Positions 41,401 through 50,500 of a DNA stretch of 64,000 nt are shown piece by piece. Origin of the DNA: Siniperca chuatsi (taxonomy: Eukaryota > Chordata > Actinopteri > Centrarchiformes > Sinipercidae); the NCBI RefSeq assembly GCF_020085105.1, contig NC_058058.1, positions 3,357,587-3,421,586 on the forward strand, in the 5' to 3' direction. Numbering within the stretch: position 1 is the stretch's first letter; every line of letters starts with the position of its first letter. The notes under the pieces are model-generated. The model did not search any database and was not told the DNA's origin. It saw only the letters and a program-made list of their open reading frames with translations. Made by a program: the position numbers and the translations under genes.

Positions 41401-43044
41401 CACTGCAGGTTTACAATGAGCTGTTTATGTGCCAGTATTGATTATTTCAATGAAAAAAAAAAAAAAAAAAAAAAAAAGGTGGAATCAGTAAAACTTTACT
41501 GGCACAAAATAACCCTCCTATTTCAGCTGGGAGTTTAGTGCTGAACAATGCCGGTCACTCCTCTGCTATGATGTTTTTAAGCTTCCAAGACCATTGGTGC
41601 AGCATGTCAAAGACGGAGCCAGCTTTAAACTGCAGGGGATCACTACTGAAGTGGATTTGTCATTATATATGTTGGCCAGGTAAAAAAAACTTTGGCACCT
41701 TCACATTATGTTAAGAGTTCCCATAATTACTAGTTTCCATCTTGGAAATACTGTTCACTTCAGCATCCCAGTCTGAGTTCTGACTTGGTGCTAAAGCTGC
41801 TAATCAGCTGTTAATCAAACCGCAATAAGTAATGTTGTGGTAGCACTTCTTGTTGAGGATGAGGTGTACAGTTATTTAACTGGGGGGGAAATATATATAT
41901 AAGAAAGGAAAAAATTATTATCATCATGTTAAACAACAGTCTGAATGAAACTCATGTAACTGTCATTGCAGCAAAAGCCTTGCTTTCATCTTTTGACGGC
42001 TGTGTTGCCAGAGACTTTTTCATTTGGATGCAGCCATGACAGGCCATTTGAAATATGGGTGCTTATGGATCTTTGTTTTATTGCCATGTTGTAGATATGT
42101 GGTGTTTTCCTTTGTGCCGTATAGGGTTTTGGAGTACATCCAAGTTTTAATTTAACTTTGGCAGTGTGGCACCACCTCACCTCAGTTTGTGCTCCTTACG
42201 TGTACAGGTGTCAGTGTTACGCTTGGTTATCTTCAGCTTCAAGTCTTAACTCTTGAAGTAAGTTACCTAACAGGTTACAATCTTAAAGTTTATAAGGCTA
42301 GTTGTAGAAGGCGACACCCCTTCGCCAATGCTGTTGCAGTTTCTACAGCTCCCACTAAAGAGCTACATTTTTTTACAGATAGCACCTCTCATTATCAACC
42401 AGTCACTAATTGGCAAAACCTGGTTCACCTGGGGCAGGTGTGGCCTAGCATGTGCCTTTGTTTAAGTGAAACCTGCAGACTGTTGGCCCTCAAAGACTCC
42501 ACCCATCGATCAATTAGCACTCCTTCAACCATAGAGGAAGAACCCATCAGTGAAAACACCTGCTAAGGTGGTGGATTTTGGCCACCCCTGACTTAATTCG
42601 TTTATACGAAAGCTTGCAGCTGCACCATGGAGGGAATAAAAGTGATAAACAATATCGGTCAATATAGGGGCGGGAAAATATCGGTTATACCTGTGACAAG
42701 GCATTCAATCCCAGAGCTCCTTAGGGAAGCGGTCACCTTTGATCTGCGATGTTTCTTTCTTTCTTACCTTGAGCAATGGCTATGGACTCGAAACTCTGCA
42801 GCTCCTTCAGTAAACACGTCCTCTCCTTCGGCTGGAGGCGGTAAATAAACTCTTTGGCTCTCTTGGGGGAGTTGAGCGGCTCATTCGGCTCGTTTCTCAG
42901 ATGCGTTCCCAAACAGCAGCTCGGTGTGTGCCGCCCTATCCCCAGCCTCGGCGCTGTCACCGCCGCCGCTGGTGCCTGCCTCAGAACCGACGGCAACTTC
43001 TGTACAGCCGGTCGGAGAGCTCTCTGTAGGCAAACCTTGAGCAT
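12335..43044 (-). CDS. tmem65: TMEM65, mitochondrial inner-membrane protein, complete
   Basis: Seven coding exons: 43044-42768, 19679-19635, 18401-18334, 18153-18099, 14002-13960, 13322-13217, 12460-12335 (stop TAA 12335-12337). Every join has GT-AG and matching phase; total 720 nt, 239 residues, against about 240 in human. The N-terminus is basic and alpha-helical ([12 protein letters not shown]...), as expected of a mitochondrial presequence. FESIAIAQ ends exon 1. Hydrophobic segments are [20 protein letters not shown], the [20 protein letters not shown] block, and [20 protein letters not shown] before an acidic tail. The family acts in the mitochondrial inner membrane (linked to mitochondrial Na+/Ca2+ handling) and has also been linked to connexin-43 in heart. 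I chose the ATG at 43044 because it has a good Kozak context and starts the presequence; an upstream in-frame ATG at 43146 would add 34 unconserved residues. Exon 2 is only 45 nt. Confidence 0.96.
13110..13192 (+). repeat. SINE 3' fragment in TMEM65 intron
   Basis: The blocks 'ctctctgtccattt', 'tttgtcaattctctac' and 'aataaaaaggcataaaat.cccc' match the 3' half of a common teleost tRNA-derived SINE, seen also near 50013. It lies in intron 6 close to exon 6. The tRNA-like head is missing. Confidence 0.5.
14278..14565. repeat. Teleost interspersed repeat with 18-bp inverted stem
   Basis: It begins 'aagggacagtccaccccaaaatc', a widespread fish repeat opening. GGCACTCGGCTTGTGGTG (14432-14449) is perfectly complementary to 14531-14548. 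It lies in TMEM65 intron 4. Likely a MITE. Confidence 0.65.
14970..15270. repeat. Probable DNA-transposon fragment
   Basis: The ends 'gctgcgtccgacaattt' and 'cgtggtcggacggca' are loosely inverted and the interior is GC-richer than its surroundings. It lies in TMEM65 intron 4. Family not determined. Confidence 0.35.
15271..17324. other. TMEM65 intron 4, nothing specific recognised
   Basis: Intronic sequence without exon-like ORFs. Confidence 0.45.
17325..17585 (+). repeat. hAT-like MITE interrupted by an L2-type LINE tail
   Basis: The left part ('aagctgcaactaat', 'gtctataaaatgttct', 'agagcccaagaagacatcttca') and right part ('ttacatttaagaggctagaacc') are the hAT-like family. Between them, 17496-17532 ('gtctagacctgctctatagg') matches the LINE 3' tail found at about 36270. 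It is either a nested insertion or a chimera. Confidence 0.55.
19785..19803. repeat. (CA)n microsatellite
   Basis: Short perfect CA tract in TMEM65 intron 1, close upstream of exon 2. Confidence 0.8.
20640..20817. repeat. Interspersed repeat end ('...acaatacccagcccta')
   Basis: The stretch ends with 'cggtattgaaaaatcag...aacaatacccagccctac', a familiar teleost DNA-element terminus. The other end is unclear. Confidence 0.4.
20835..22971. other. TMEM65 intron 1, mixed degraded repeats
   Basis: No gene. About 21600-22130 resembles an interspersed fish repeat ending 'cccccaagtgacc...gtcattgcaggttt'. An A-rich run (22185-22206) follows. I do not recognise the remainder. Confidence 0.4.
22972..23300 (+). 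repeat. Near full-length hAT-like MITE
   Basis: It starts 'taagggctgcaactaacaatta' and ends 'gattaattgactaatcattgcagctcta', giving imperfect terminal inverted repeats. The interior 'tttggtctataaa' block is typical of the family. No transposase is present. I see no clean 8-bp target duplication. Confidence 0.65.
24100..24370 (+). repeat. Intronic repeat, inverted partner of 28190-28400
   Basis: Contains 'cccactactgttatg', 'gcaccatttaa'-like, 'aagaagagggcgctaca' and 'gtggaaaatgtgaatgaaatatgacattta'. All recur, in reverse complement and the same relative order, at about 28190-28400. Family unknown. Confidence 0.55.
25770..25790 (+). repeat. Poly(A) run, 21 nt
   Basis: Perfect A tract in TMEM65 intron 1. 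It may mark a retroposon tail, but no element is recognised beside it. Confidence 0.7.
25791..27107. other. TMEM65 intron 1, nothing recognised
   Basis: Non-coding, AT-rich. Confidence 0.45.
27108..27593. repeat. MITE with terminal inverted repeats, about 485 bp
   Basis: The left end 'aggccctgacgcatcaaac' and the reverse complement of the right end 'aggccccgacacaccggc' form TIRs. The interior is GC-rich and contains 'gcggcgacaaaagccgactg'. It has no coding capacity. Superfamily not determined. Confidence 0.6.
27594..27775 (+). repeat. tRNA-derived SINE-like fragment
   Basis: The string 'ggtcgatggttccatccccag' resembles a tRNA B-box region. It is followed by 'gagtgtaaaagagcagcccctccctcattg' and 'aaggcccttaacc', typical of a fish SINE body. 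Confidence 0.5.
27780..28075 (+). repeat. LINE 3' UTR/tail fragment
   Basis: It ends 'cccctcggggatcaataaagtattt' plus a short (TGATTC)n tail, the standard end of a fish L2/CR1/Rex-type LINE. It is strongly 5'-truncated with no coding part. Confidence 0.6.
28190..28400 (-). repeat. Intronic repeat, inverted partner of 24100-24370
   Basis: 'aacaaacataaatgtcatatttc', 'gcgccctcttcttctg', 'taatggcaccc' and 'cataacagcagtgg' are reverse complements of blocks in the 24100 copy. Confidence 0.55.
29001..29029. repeat. (TG)n microsatellite
   Basis: Interrupted TG tract in TMEM65 intron 1. Confidence 0.85.
29107..29170. repeat. 22-bp minisatellite, about 3 copies
   Basis: The unit 'cactgcacacctgacaaacaca' is repeated in tandem nearly three times. 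The last copy diverges ('ctgaggaa'). Confidence 0.8.
29171..31020. other. TMEM65 intron 1, nothing recognised
   Basis: No exon or clear repeat seen. Confidence 0.45.
31021..31062. repeat. (CA)21 microsatellite
   Basis: 42 bp of uninterrupted CA. Confidence 0.95.
31487..31839 (-). mobile_element. Tc1/mariner transposon fossil
   Basis: The right end 'ggggtgtccacatacttttggccatattgtgta' style terminus (31807-31839) is a familiar Tc1-family inverted repeat; the left end is degraded. On the minus strand 31640-31720 reads VEELDW then, after a deletion and frame slip, a [14 protein letters not shown] block. That is the C-terminal DDE region of Tc1 transposase. It is internally deleted and inactive. 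Confidence 0.7.
31840..35386. other. TMEM65 intron 1, nothing specific recognised
   Basis: Non-coding. The ORFs present lack family resemblance and splice context. Some parts (for example 33700-34000) are probably old repeat, not identified. Confidence 0.4.
35387..35420. repeat. (CA)17 microsatellite
   Basis: Perfect CA tract. Confidence 0.95.
36070..36345 (+). mobile_element. L2/CR1-like LINE 3' end
   Basis: Contains the fish LINE tail blocks 'ttgccactgtcgccaagtgctt', 'gtctagacctgctctatagg' and 'ggtgctatataaataaa'. It has no coding part and sits in TMEM65 intron 1. The 17496-17532 fragment belongs to the same family. Confidence 0.65.
36600..37450 (-). mobile_element. LINE ORF1 fossil with SGNH/GDSL-type esterase domain
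   Basis: On the minus strand this reads as a degraded LINE first ORF. 36861-37139 keeps [34 protein letters not shown] and [20 protein letters not shown]. The DGIHP motif is the esterase's catalytic Asp-x-x-His box. Frameshifts and stops interrupt it at both sides. Teleost L2/CR1-clade elements carry such an esterase ahead of the endonuclease/RT ORF, which is absent here. Family-level assignment is from memory. Confidence 0.7.
37481..37990 (+). repeat. Fish DNA-element repeat (hAT-like)
   Basis: It starts 'aggcctgtcgcgaaacaattgcgataaat' and contains 'attgtcattttaagacc' and 'ttcttaagaatattcagacattgg', blocks recognised from a widespread teleost hAT-type repeat. It is degraded. Confidence 0.5.
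37991..39220. other. TMEM65 intron 1, nothing recognised
   Basis: Non-coding. Confidence 0.45.
39221..39244. repeat. (ACTT)6 microsatellite
   Basis: Six perfect tetranucleotide units. Confidence 0.9.
40948..40987. repeat. 20-bp tandem duplication
   Basis: 'aggacgcagagcgcctgatg' occurs twice head-to-tail without a mismatch, suggesting a recent slippage event in TMEM65 intron 1. Confidence 0.85.
41453..41477 (+). repeat. Poly(A) run, 25 nt
   Basis: Perfect A tract in TMEM65 intron 1. Confidence 0.8.
41478..42767. other. TMEM65 intron 1, first 1.3 kb
   Basis: Intron sequence directly downstream of exon 1. The ORF-sized stretches here show no family resemblance. Confidence 0.4.
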
Positions 43045-43460
43045 TGTGGCGAAATAAATAACTACTTCAAGTCCGTAAAATGTAAAAACCCTACTGTTTT
43101 TATGCTTCTTTAAGCGCCGATCTCCGTTGTCTCCCCGCTCCAGCAACGACTGGCGCTCGGGCAGAAGTTGTTGGTCCTACTAGCTAGGTTCGACCTCAAA
43201 GGGAAAGAAACCAACGAGTTTTTATGACCGTTTCTCTGTAACTCGGGTTAACTTTCAAGCCGCCATACATATCTTCCTTTCGTGCTGTCCGCTGCCCAAA
43301 CCTTCTCATGATCTTTTAAGACTCGGCGGTCAGGAGTTTGGCACATGAAGTTCAAGCTAAAGCCGAACGAGAACTAAGCAACGTCAAGTCAGCCGGAATT
43401 AAAAAAACACACTTCCGGCGGTAGCTTTCAAAATAAAACAGGTTGCTTCCGGTCATACCT
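43045..43460 (-). promoter_or_regulatory. TMEM65 5' UTR and promoter with ETS/NRF-2 motif cluster
   Basis: This CpG-richer segment lies immediately upstream of the TMEM65 start. Three ETS-type cores occur within about 60 bp: CCGGAA 43393-43398, ACTTCCGG 43411-43418 and CTTCCGGT 43446-43453. Clustered GABP/NRF-2 sites are common in promoters of nuclear genes for mitochondrial proteins, which fits TMEM65. The start site is not mapped. Confidence 0.5.
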
Positions 43461-43834
43461 TTTTCATATTAAATCCACTGATAACAACATCGCAACGTGA
43501 GTTCAGGGTACAAAAAGGAAAAAAATGGCCACACAGTAAATGTTTTCACTTATCTTTAAATCCGAGGCACAGGCCCCTGTCACTTCATACAGAGCCTCCG
43601 TATTAACAGTTCTAGTTGGAAAGTCAGAGCTCAGTCAAAAGTACTTATGTCCTGTACATCAAATCTTTTTTTTTTTTTGTTCCAGATCCTTATCAGTCTT
43701 AATGTAGAGTATATGCCAACCAAATCAAATAATAGTTTTTCCTTCATATTACAGCATTAAATTAAAATGCATTAAAATTGGTGAAGCAATTTCAATTTGC
43801 CAACAAAGCAGTTGTTTCTCTAAGAAAATATTAC

Positions 43835-43970
43835 CTGCATCTCCAATTTTCGGTCTCTCCATCTCCAGTATGAGAGGCATGTCACATAGTACGATGAATG
43901 CCTGGTAAATCATAATGCTAAGAAGTAAAACAAATAATAATACAAGCAGAGGTATGTTTTCAACTCGCAT
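43835..43970 (-). CDS. Candidate first exon, type II membrane segment, unidentified
   Basis: An ATG at 43970-43968 opens 45 codons and then meets a strong splice donor (CAG then GTAATA). The peptide has a short N-terminal MRVEN, about 23 hydrophobic residues (IPLLVLLFVLLLSIMIYQAF...) and a polar stretch ending KIGDA. This looks like the cytosolic tail and signal anchor of a Golgi type II enzyme, or a small membrane protein. I do not recognise the family. Downstream exons would have to lie towards or beyond TMEM65 exon 1, and I could not find them. It may be chance or a pseudogene exon. Confidence 0.22.
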
Positions 43971-46194
43971 GATCCATCTATGCCATTCTCATGTTTTGAA
44001 AATGCAGCATTAAACAAGCTGTGGCCATAGTGGTGGGACTTTTTAAATGAACTGCACAAACATGGCACTTAGCATGGACAAATACATGCCAGTGTGATAT
44101 ATGCATGTTTATGGGCGCTTACACTGGCGGCTAGCTTTCATGTTGTATTTTGATCAGATGGTTTGTAGATGTGAGTTGCAGCAGTAATTGCATTGTGAGT
44201 ATTTTACCTTAGATTTTTGACACAGGCGTTGGTGTCCAAAGCTGTAAACCGGTTGTGAGTGGATGTGTCTGTGTCATCTAGGCCCACTGTTTTGGATTGA
44301 CAACCACAGATTTCACCTTGTTTCTTTAACTATATTTTATCTGGAACAGCCCAAAATCATATATAGGGGCCTTTAATAGCACATTGGGAGTTTGGTGACC
44401 TCAGCAAAACCCCAGGCCCACCTATCTGCAGAAGTCTAAACAGCTGTCATCAACACACTTGGTGTTGGTGTGCAGAGCTTTAAAGAGAGAATCTTTTTCA
44501 CAATTTAAACCAGGACAAAATGAAATGCCCACAGAAAGTGTCCCCAACTCTGAACCAAGACACATCTTGGTTACCACAGTTGCAAACTGTTTTGACAGTC
44601 ATGTAGATTTGTTTGTCAAATAAATCTCATTTTAAAACATTTGTTTTACTTAAGTGTTGGATGAAGGTTGCAATTTTATAATTTCAAACCTGTATTGCTG
44701 TGAAAATGGCCCAATCGTCTGCCCTTTGGTGCTTTCTTGAGCTCAAAAGCTGTCACCCAAAAACTGCAAACTGTAACTTAAAGCAACTGAGAAATCACAC
44801 TTAACTCAAAATGGTGAAATAGCACCACCTACTGGTCCATTGAGTCAACTGCATCTCCACACACTCAGGGTGTACTCTCATTGTAAAGTATATGATCTTC
44901 ATTGTAAATGAGCAACTTCATTGGATTTCTATGTGTGTGCCAAATATGTACTTGAGTCATTTCCAGGTGATGTTAGGGATATTTGAGATACAGTCCAAAC
45001 GCAATATCAAAGATGATTTTATTTACATAAATCTCTTTTTAAAACAAAAGGCAAAATGAACAGCTTTTACCTTTTAAAAAAGCTTACAGAACAATCAAAC
45101 TAATAATTAAAGTTCTTCATAGCTGAAACATGTCAAAAAGCACAGCTTTCTAATCAAATTAGACCCCATCGCTTTCTCATTATCAACAAGAACTTAATGG
45201 ATTCCTTGCAGTTTATTTTCTGCGACCAGTAATTACAACAGTAATGAGCATGAGTTTGTAGTCAAACCCTTAAGACGTTCAGGCTGTGGAAGTCTAAACA
45301 ATTTAATACTCGGAGGAGTTGTGCTTGAAAGCTTTTCAATACAAATTCACAATGAAGATCTCTGTCGTCACTGAGGGATCTGTATTGGCCGAGCTGTACT
45401 GTCAAAAAAAGGTGAAAACATGGCTCCTAAATATTTTCTGGGTCTTTCTTGTGTGCCAGTAGTTAAGAGATTTTGGATCAGTGTTCAGTAGGATATCTGC
45501 TGCTGGAAAACAGAACTGAGCAATTGCTTCTTGTAGCTCAACATTACGACAAATATCACAGATTGTATGAAATGACAGTGTCTTTGCAACTTCAGACAGT
45601 CATAGGTTTACTGCAACAAAAATGTCTTTACTTTTCCAGTTTCTTCTGCAGCTCCTTAAAAAATTTAGGCCTGGAATTTCTTCACTTCATTGAAAATACT
45701 CTTCCAGCCCTGCAGTGGGACCCTGAGACTAGAAGCACAGTTTGAGCCTTCGGGAAGGTGCAGTCATCATGGTTTGTTGCCCAAGTCGGACAGAACTAGA
45801 AATCTCCTGCCTGTACCAGTGATTAGAAACAACAAGGTGCATTTACTGAATATGACCACCCTTCTGGGAACAAAAATGACATCTGCAACATGACTAATCA
45901 GTGACACGTAAAACAAATGATGGTGGTCTCCCCCCTCCCCCTCCCCATTTGAAAGAAATGCAAGTGCTTAAAGTCCATGGTAGACAAAACAAGTGGCACC
46001 TTTTCGTAGTGTATTTTTGTGACATTTACAGAGGTGCATCGAGAAATGATCATTTTACCCAATACATTTTTGTGTATGTGGCTTGCACAGTGACTCCACC
46101 AGCGCTCTTATTATAAAACAATATCTGGGTCTGGAACAAGTATTTAACCAAACTAAATACTGATTTATGTGAAGAGAAATGTGGAAAGTTGCCG

Positions 46195-46198
<4 letters not shown>
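43971..46198. other. Intergenic / possible RNF139 3' region
   Basis: No convincing gene. Minus-strand AATAAA (TTTATT on this strand) occurs near 45016 and could end a long RNF139 3' UTR, but this is not established. Confidence 0.35.

Positions 46199-46232
<34 letters not shown>
46199..46232 (+). repeat. Poly(A) run, 34 nt
   Basis: Perfect 34-nt A tract. A T-run follows at 46395-46411. The two could be remnants of oppositely oriented retroposon tails, but no bodies are recognised. Confidence 0.8.
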
Positions 46233-46234
<2 letters not shown>

Positions 46235-46988
46235 CAATTGAAAAACTCTTCTCTTATGCTAAGGGAGAATGTGTGCACGTTTTTGTTTTAGTATATGTAC
46301 AATAACGTACACAAATGTAAGCGAGGTCACACAAGAGACCAGTAGTAAGTAATGATAGAGGTATATCAGTGATTACAGTAGCAAGTCTTTTTTCTTTTTT
46401 TTTTTTTTTTTAAAATCAGACACACCTTGCTGTTTTTCTCTGGTTGGCGCAGAGTTGATAGAAAACTGCTTCACTCTCTCTCTGGACAAGTTCACAAATA
46501 TTCTGTTAAAGTTAGTTAAGGACAAAAATGTTGAACAAGTGTGCCACAACCTTTAGTGATCAATCAGCAAGTCAGGATTTGAGAGCACTCAAGGCTGGTT
46601 TAGTAAAACAAACATTTCAAGAGCGAGTGGGGCCAGAATCGTGATTCGATTGGACACATGACAAGAAGAAATCCTGATGAAGACTGTTAACCAATATTTT
46701 TTGCTAAAAAATAAGAACAGCTGGAGAAAATCGTGACAGCGGGCTTCAAACAGAAGTATACAAAAATGTGTTTTTGCACTCAAAACTTGTCTTTCTACAA
46801 ACTCCTAAATTCTGACTTGCAGACTGATTAAAGCTTGAATTTGTTTAGTCGCTCCACAGTTTTGTCGTTAATAAACACCACACTCCAGCATTTCCCCTAT
46901 AATACACCGCTAGAGAACATGAACTGCATCTTTAAAGACATCGTCTAAGCACATTACATGTCGGCAGGCGCACACACGATCACACATA

Positions 46989-46989
<1 letters not shown>

Positions 46990-47022
<33 letters not shown>
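46990..47022. repeat. (CA)n microsatellite
   Basis: About 33 bp of CA downstream of RNF139. Confidence 0.95.
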
Positions 47023-47024
<2 letters not shown>

Positions 47025-47339
47025 GCTGCATAAGTGACAAAATCTAAACAAAGTTGTGATGTGACTGAAGTGTGGCCTTTCTTTTTTCTTTTCTTTTCTC
47101 TGGGGAAAAAATATTTCCACAGCTTGCTCAACAAGGCAGACTTGTGCTGTGCAGAATCTCCAAGATTTATGCAGAAAATTGGATAATTTAGTTTAACTTA
47201 TTGATGTGTGTCAGCTTTGAGGCATTGAGAAATGTGTAGAGTCAGCTGTGCCCACATAGCAAGATTTCAGGAGATCAGGATCTCCACCAATTTTGAGATA
47301 AAAATAATTAACAGTTTTTGGTCTACATCATGCAGTCCT

Positions 47340-47340
<1 letters not shown>

Positions 47341-47370
<30 letters not shown>
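47341..47370. repeat. (AC)15 microsatellite
   Basis: 30 bp of AC, 220 bp past the RNF139 stop and likely in its 3' UTR (UG repeat in the RNA). Confidence 0.95.
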
Positions 47371-47373
<3 letters not shown>

Positions 47374-47590
47374 GAGAGCAGCAGTTACTCTTTTCCACAA
47401 GCCCTTATAGAGTAAAACCCAAACTCAAAATCAAACAAAAAGAAACTAACAAGATAAAACAGAATGACATCCCTGACATTTTTCAAGAACAAATTAAGCA
47501 AATTAAGATGCTGAAGTTGTGTTTTATAATTATTTTTAACTTAAATATAATAAAGATATATGTATTTTTTTTTCTATAGATCTTTTCTTG

Positions 47591-50500
47591 TCAGTCCTCG
47601 GTGGAGTCTGTGTCATCATTGATATAGTCTTCTTCTATTGGCGTGCTGCCATTTTGAGTCCCCCACTCATCTTCGTCATACTCTATGCTGTCGTTGTCCT
47701 CCAGCAGCTCGTTGTCGAGCTCCCCCGGTCCTCCTGCAGCCTGGACATCGGCTGCCGCTCCATCAGCCGGCAGCTCGGCGGCTGGCTGTCCATGCTGGTT
47801 TTCCCCCGGTGCTGGTGGGGCTGCAGCAGCGACGTCCTGCGGCACTGCGTAGCCCCCATTGTTGTTTGAAAAGGCGGCTCTGTCTCGGCTCTCCTCCTCA
47901 ATGTAAACTCTCTGATGGCACATGGGGCACGTGTCCTGGATGTAGAGCCACTTCCTCAGGCACAGCGCGTGGAAGTGGTGGTGGCAGGGCGTGATGCGGG
48001 CTGAGGTGGTGAACTCCTGGTAACAGATGGCGCACACGTCCTCGATGTCCCTCAGCTGGTCCCCGCGCACCTCTGGCAGGGAGTTGATCTTCTTGACAGC
48101 TGTGCGGCGGTTGATAAACGTCTTCCAGCCATTCTTGGCCTGCAGGTAGATGTTGAAGTAAGCGTGCAGGCACATCATGCAGGCCCGGATCTTGCTGCCC
48201 GACTCGAACATCATTGTGTAGGCACCGTTTCCGAACATGATGACGCCGAACAGGAACTCGATGATGTTGCCTGTGGAGCGCACGTAGTAGACATAGTCGT
48301 CCAGCTTCTCCCATAGGACGTTGGAGAAGCCATCCGCCATGAAGAGGCCGTAGACTGTCAGTGACACCACCACCTGGAGGGAGGGAAGGAGGTAAACAAG
48401 TTAGATACTATGTACTGTGTGCTCTACGGACCAATCAGCAACATCTGAGAGATCAGTAAGAACACTGCTAATGAGATGAAGGGACCAGATAATAAAGGAC
48501 AACGCACACCAGTAGTGTATGATACACATCAAAACACCTACGCCTATTGGTTTCTATGCAAGCCCACACACTGGTGTCATCATCACGCGCATCACGATAA
48601 TCAACAAACCTTCCTGAAATACTACTATTAGGGCTAAAATATAGTAAAATTACTTCACATCATGATTTTTATTAAACCTAACAAACTGAAAAGTGAACTG
48701 TATTTTACAACTTTATTGTACTATAAACACCTTTAACAAAAGCGGGTTGGTTGTTAAAAGTTTAAGACAGTTTAATACGCAGGTCAGTGTATGTTTCTCT
48801 TAGATGCATTCGTGTTTTTGTACATGTTCTGATTTCTTTTGGATGTTAATATTTGTGAAAGAATCCAAATATACTGCACACAGTCGATCACTTGTACTCA
48901 CTATATTTACGACGTTTCGGTCCTCAGACCAGTCAAAGTCCATGAATTTTACCCGATGAAGGTCGGATTTTTTGTTCTTTCACAGTCAGACTTTATGATC
49001 CAAAGCAAATAAATTTTAAAAAGGGAGAATGTTTGTAATAGTGCACAGAACATAATAGCCACTGACCGCAGCACCGCTCGCCCCTCTGCACACCATCTTT
49101 ACTTTATTACTAGCAAATACCTGTGAGGAAGAACGTGTTGTGCATTATCTTGGCCAGATAGTTTCCTCTTTGTCAGTGTCGTAAAATGCATGCTCACTTG
49201 CTCTCTCTAACTGACCGTTAAGACTCAGCACCCATAAACGTGCTTCATTAGGTCAACTAGCTAATGTTAGCATAGCAAATCATGGCCACAGTGCCAATAG
49301 CTAGACAGACAGGAGCCTGATTCTCTGGTCCTGCTGTCTCTGTTTGACTAGTAGAAAAACGTTCCCTTGTGGCTAATTAAAATAAAACTGCTAATGAAGA
49401 CAGGACAGCTGTGCTGTGTTCATGGTGCCCTCTGAAAACGGCAATAGTCACGGTAATGACGGTAACAGAAATTGATGGTATTGTTACAATGAGAATGTTT
49501 CACCACCATTTTTTTTTATAAATTTAACAGTAAATTTTCCATCCTTACCTTGAGGCAGAGCTCCACGCAGAAGGCGGTAACAGCAAAGAGCCAGGTGTTG
49601 AGGGCGTAGTGGTGCCAGAGGGTGTAGCTGAGCACCACGGGGAGCACGAAGAGCGCCAGGGACACCAGCAGGACGGGGAAATGGCGGCGAAAAGAGGAGA
49701 CGTGGGAGGCGCTTAGGGACATCAGGACAGGGTCAGTCATGCCGTGGATAAAGTGCAGGATGGCCGTCAGCAGAAGGCACATGTTCCGGCTCAGACGGAC
49801 CTTCAAATCAAAGTGAGAGAAGCTCTCAGTCACTGATGTATAATGCTTAATCATAACCTCTGCTAGAGTGTTTAACAGCAAGCAATATTGCAAGTTTTCT
49901 TTATATCAGTAAATCAGCAGGATTTTCTCCACATAATAAATTCATTAATTTAGACTTAAGAAAGTTTAAGACCTATTTAACGCCAATTAGAGGTAAAAAT
50001 AAGACTTTAAGCCCCCATGGCTTAGGGGTTAAGATGTCAAGCATGAACCGCAACGTCCCCCAGTTGGAGTCCGGCCAGGGACCTTTGTCACATCTCTCTT
50101 TCCCTTGTTTCCTGTCATCTCTCTACTGTCTATAACAAAGGCTTAAATACGCCATCACAGTTTGTGTAGTAATGAACAATGGTATACAAAATAGGCTTGA
50201 CCACCTCATACAATCAATATAGGTAAAAACATCATTTAAAAAAATACCCCAGAGAAACACACGCAGGAAATGATTAAACAAAATAAGAAAAGACAAAATT
50301 AATAATGGTAAAATAAAGACCTCCTTGAGAACTTCAGATTTTGCACAACATAAACTTAACTAAACATGGCGACACTAAGGAGGTTACTGTATTGTATACT
50401 GTATTAAATGCAGGTATTTCAGAGGCTTCCCTTGTTAATGGTGGTTTGGAGAGAAAGGTGGAGAAAAATCACACAGAAAGTCAAAATGATAACAATGGAT

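Noticed and set aside
42189..42566. 125-codon plus-strand ORF near TMEM65 exon 1
   Set aside because: No recognisable domain, antisense to an intron, no consistent splice signals.
45473..45893. Overlapping plus-strand ORFs past RNF139
   Set aside because: No homology recognised; probably old repeat or 3' UTR antisense.
47638..48314. Long open frames on both strands over the RNF139 last exon
   Set aside because: They overlap the RING-encoding frame and have no family resemblance; they are shadows caused by high GC.
50013..50085. Possible tRNA gene
   Set aside because: The B-box is degraded, no cloverleaf can be formed with confidence, and the following sequence is a SINE body.
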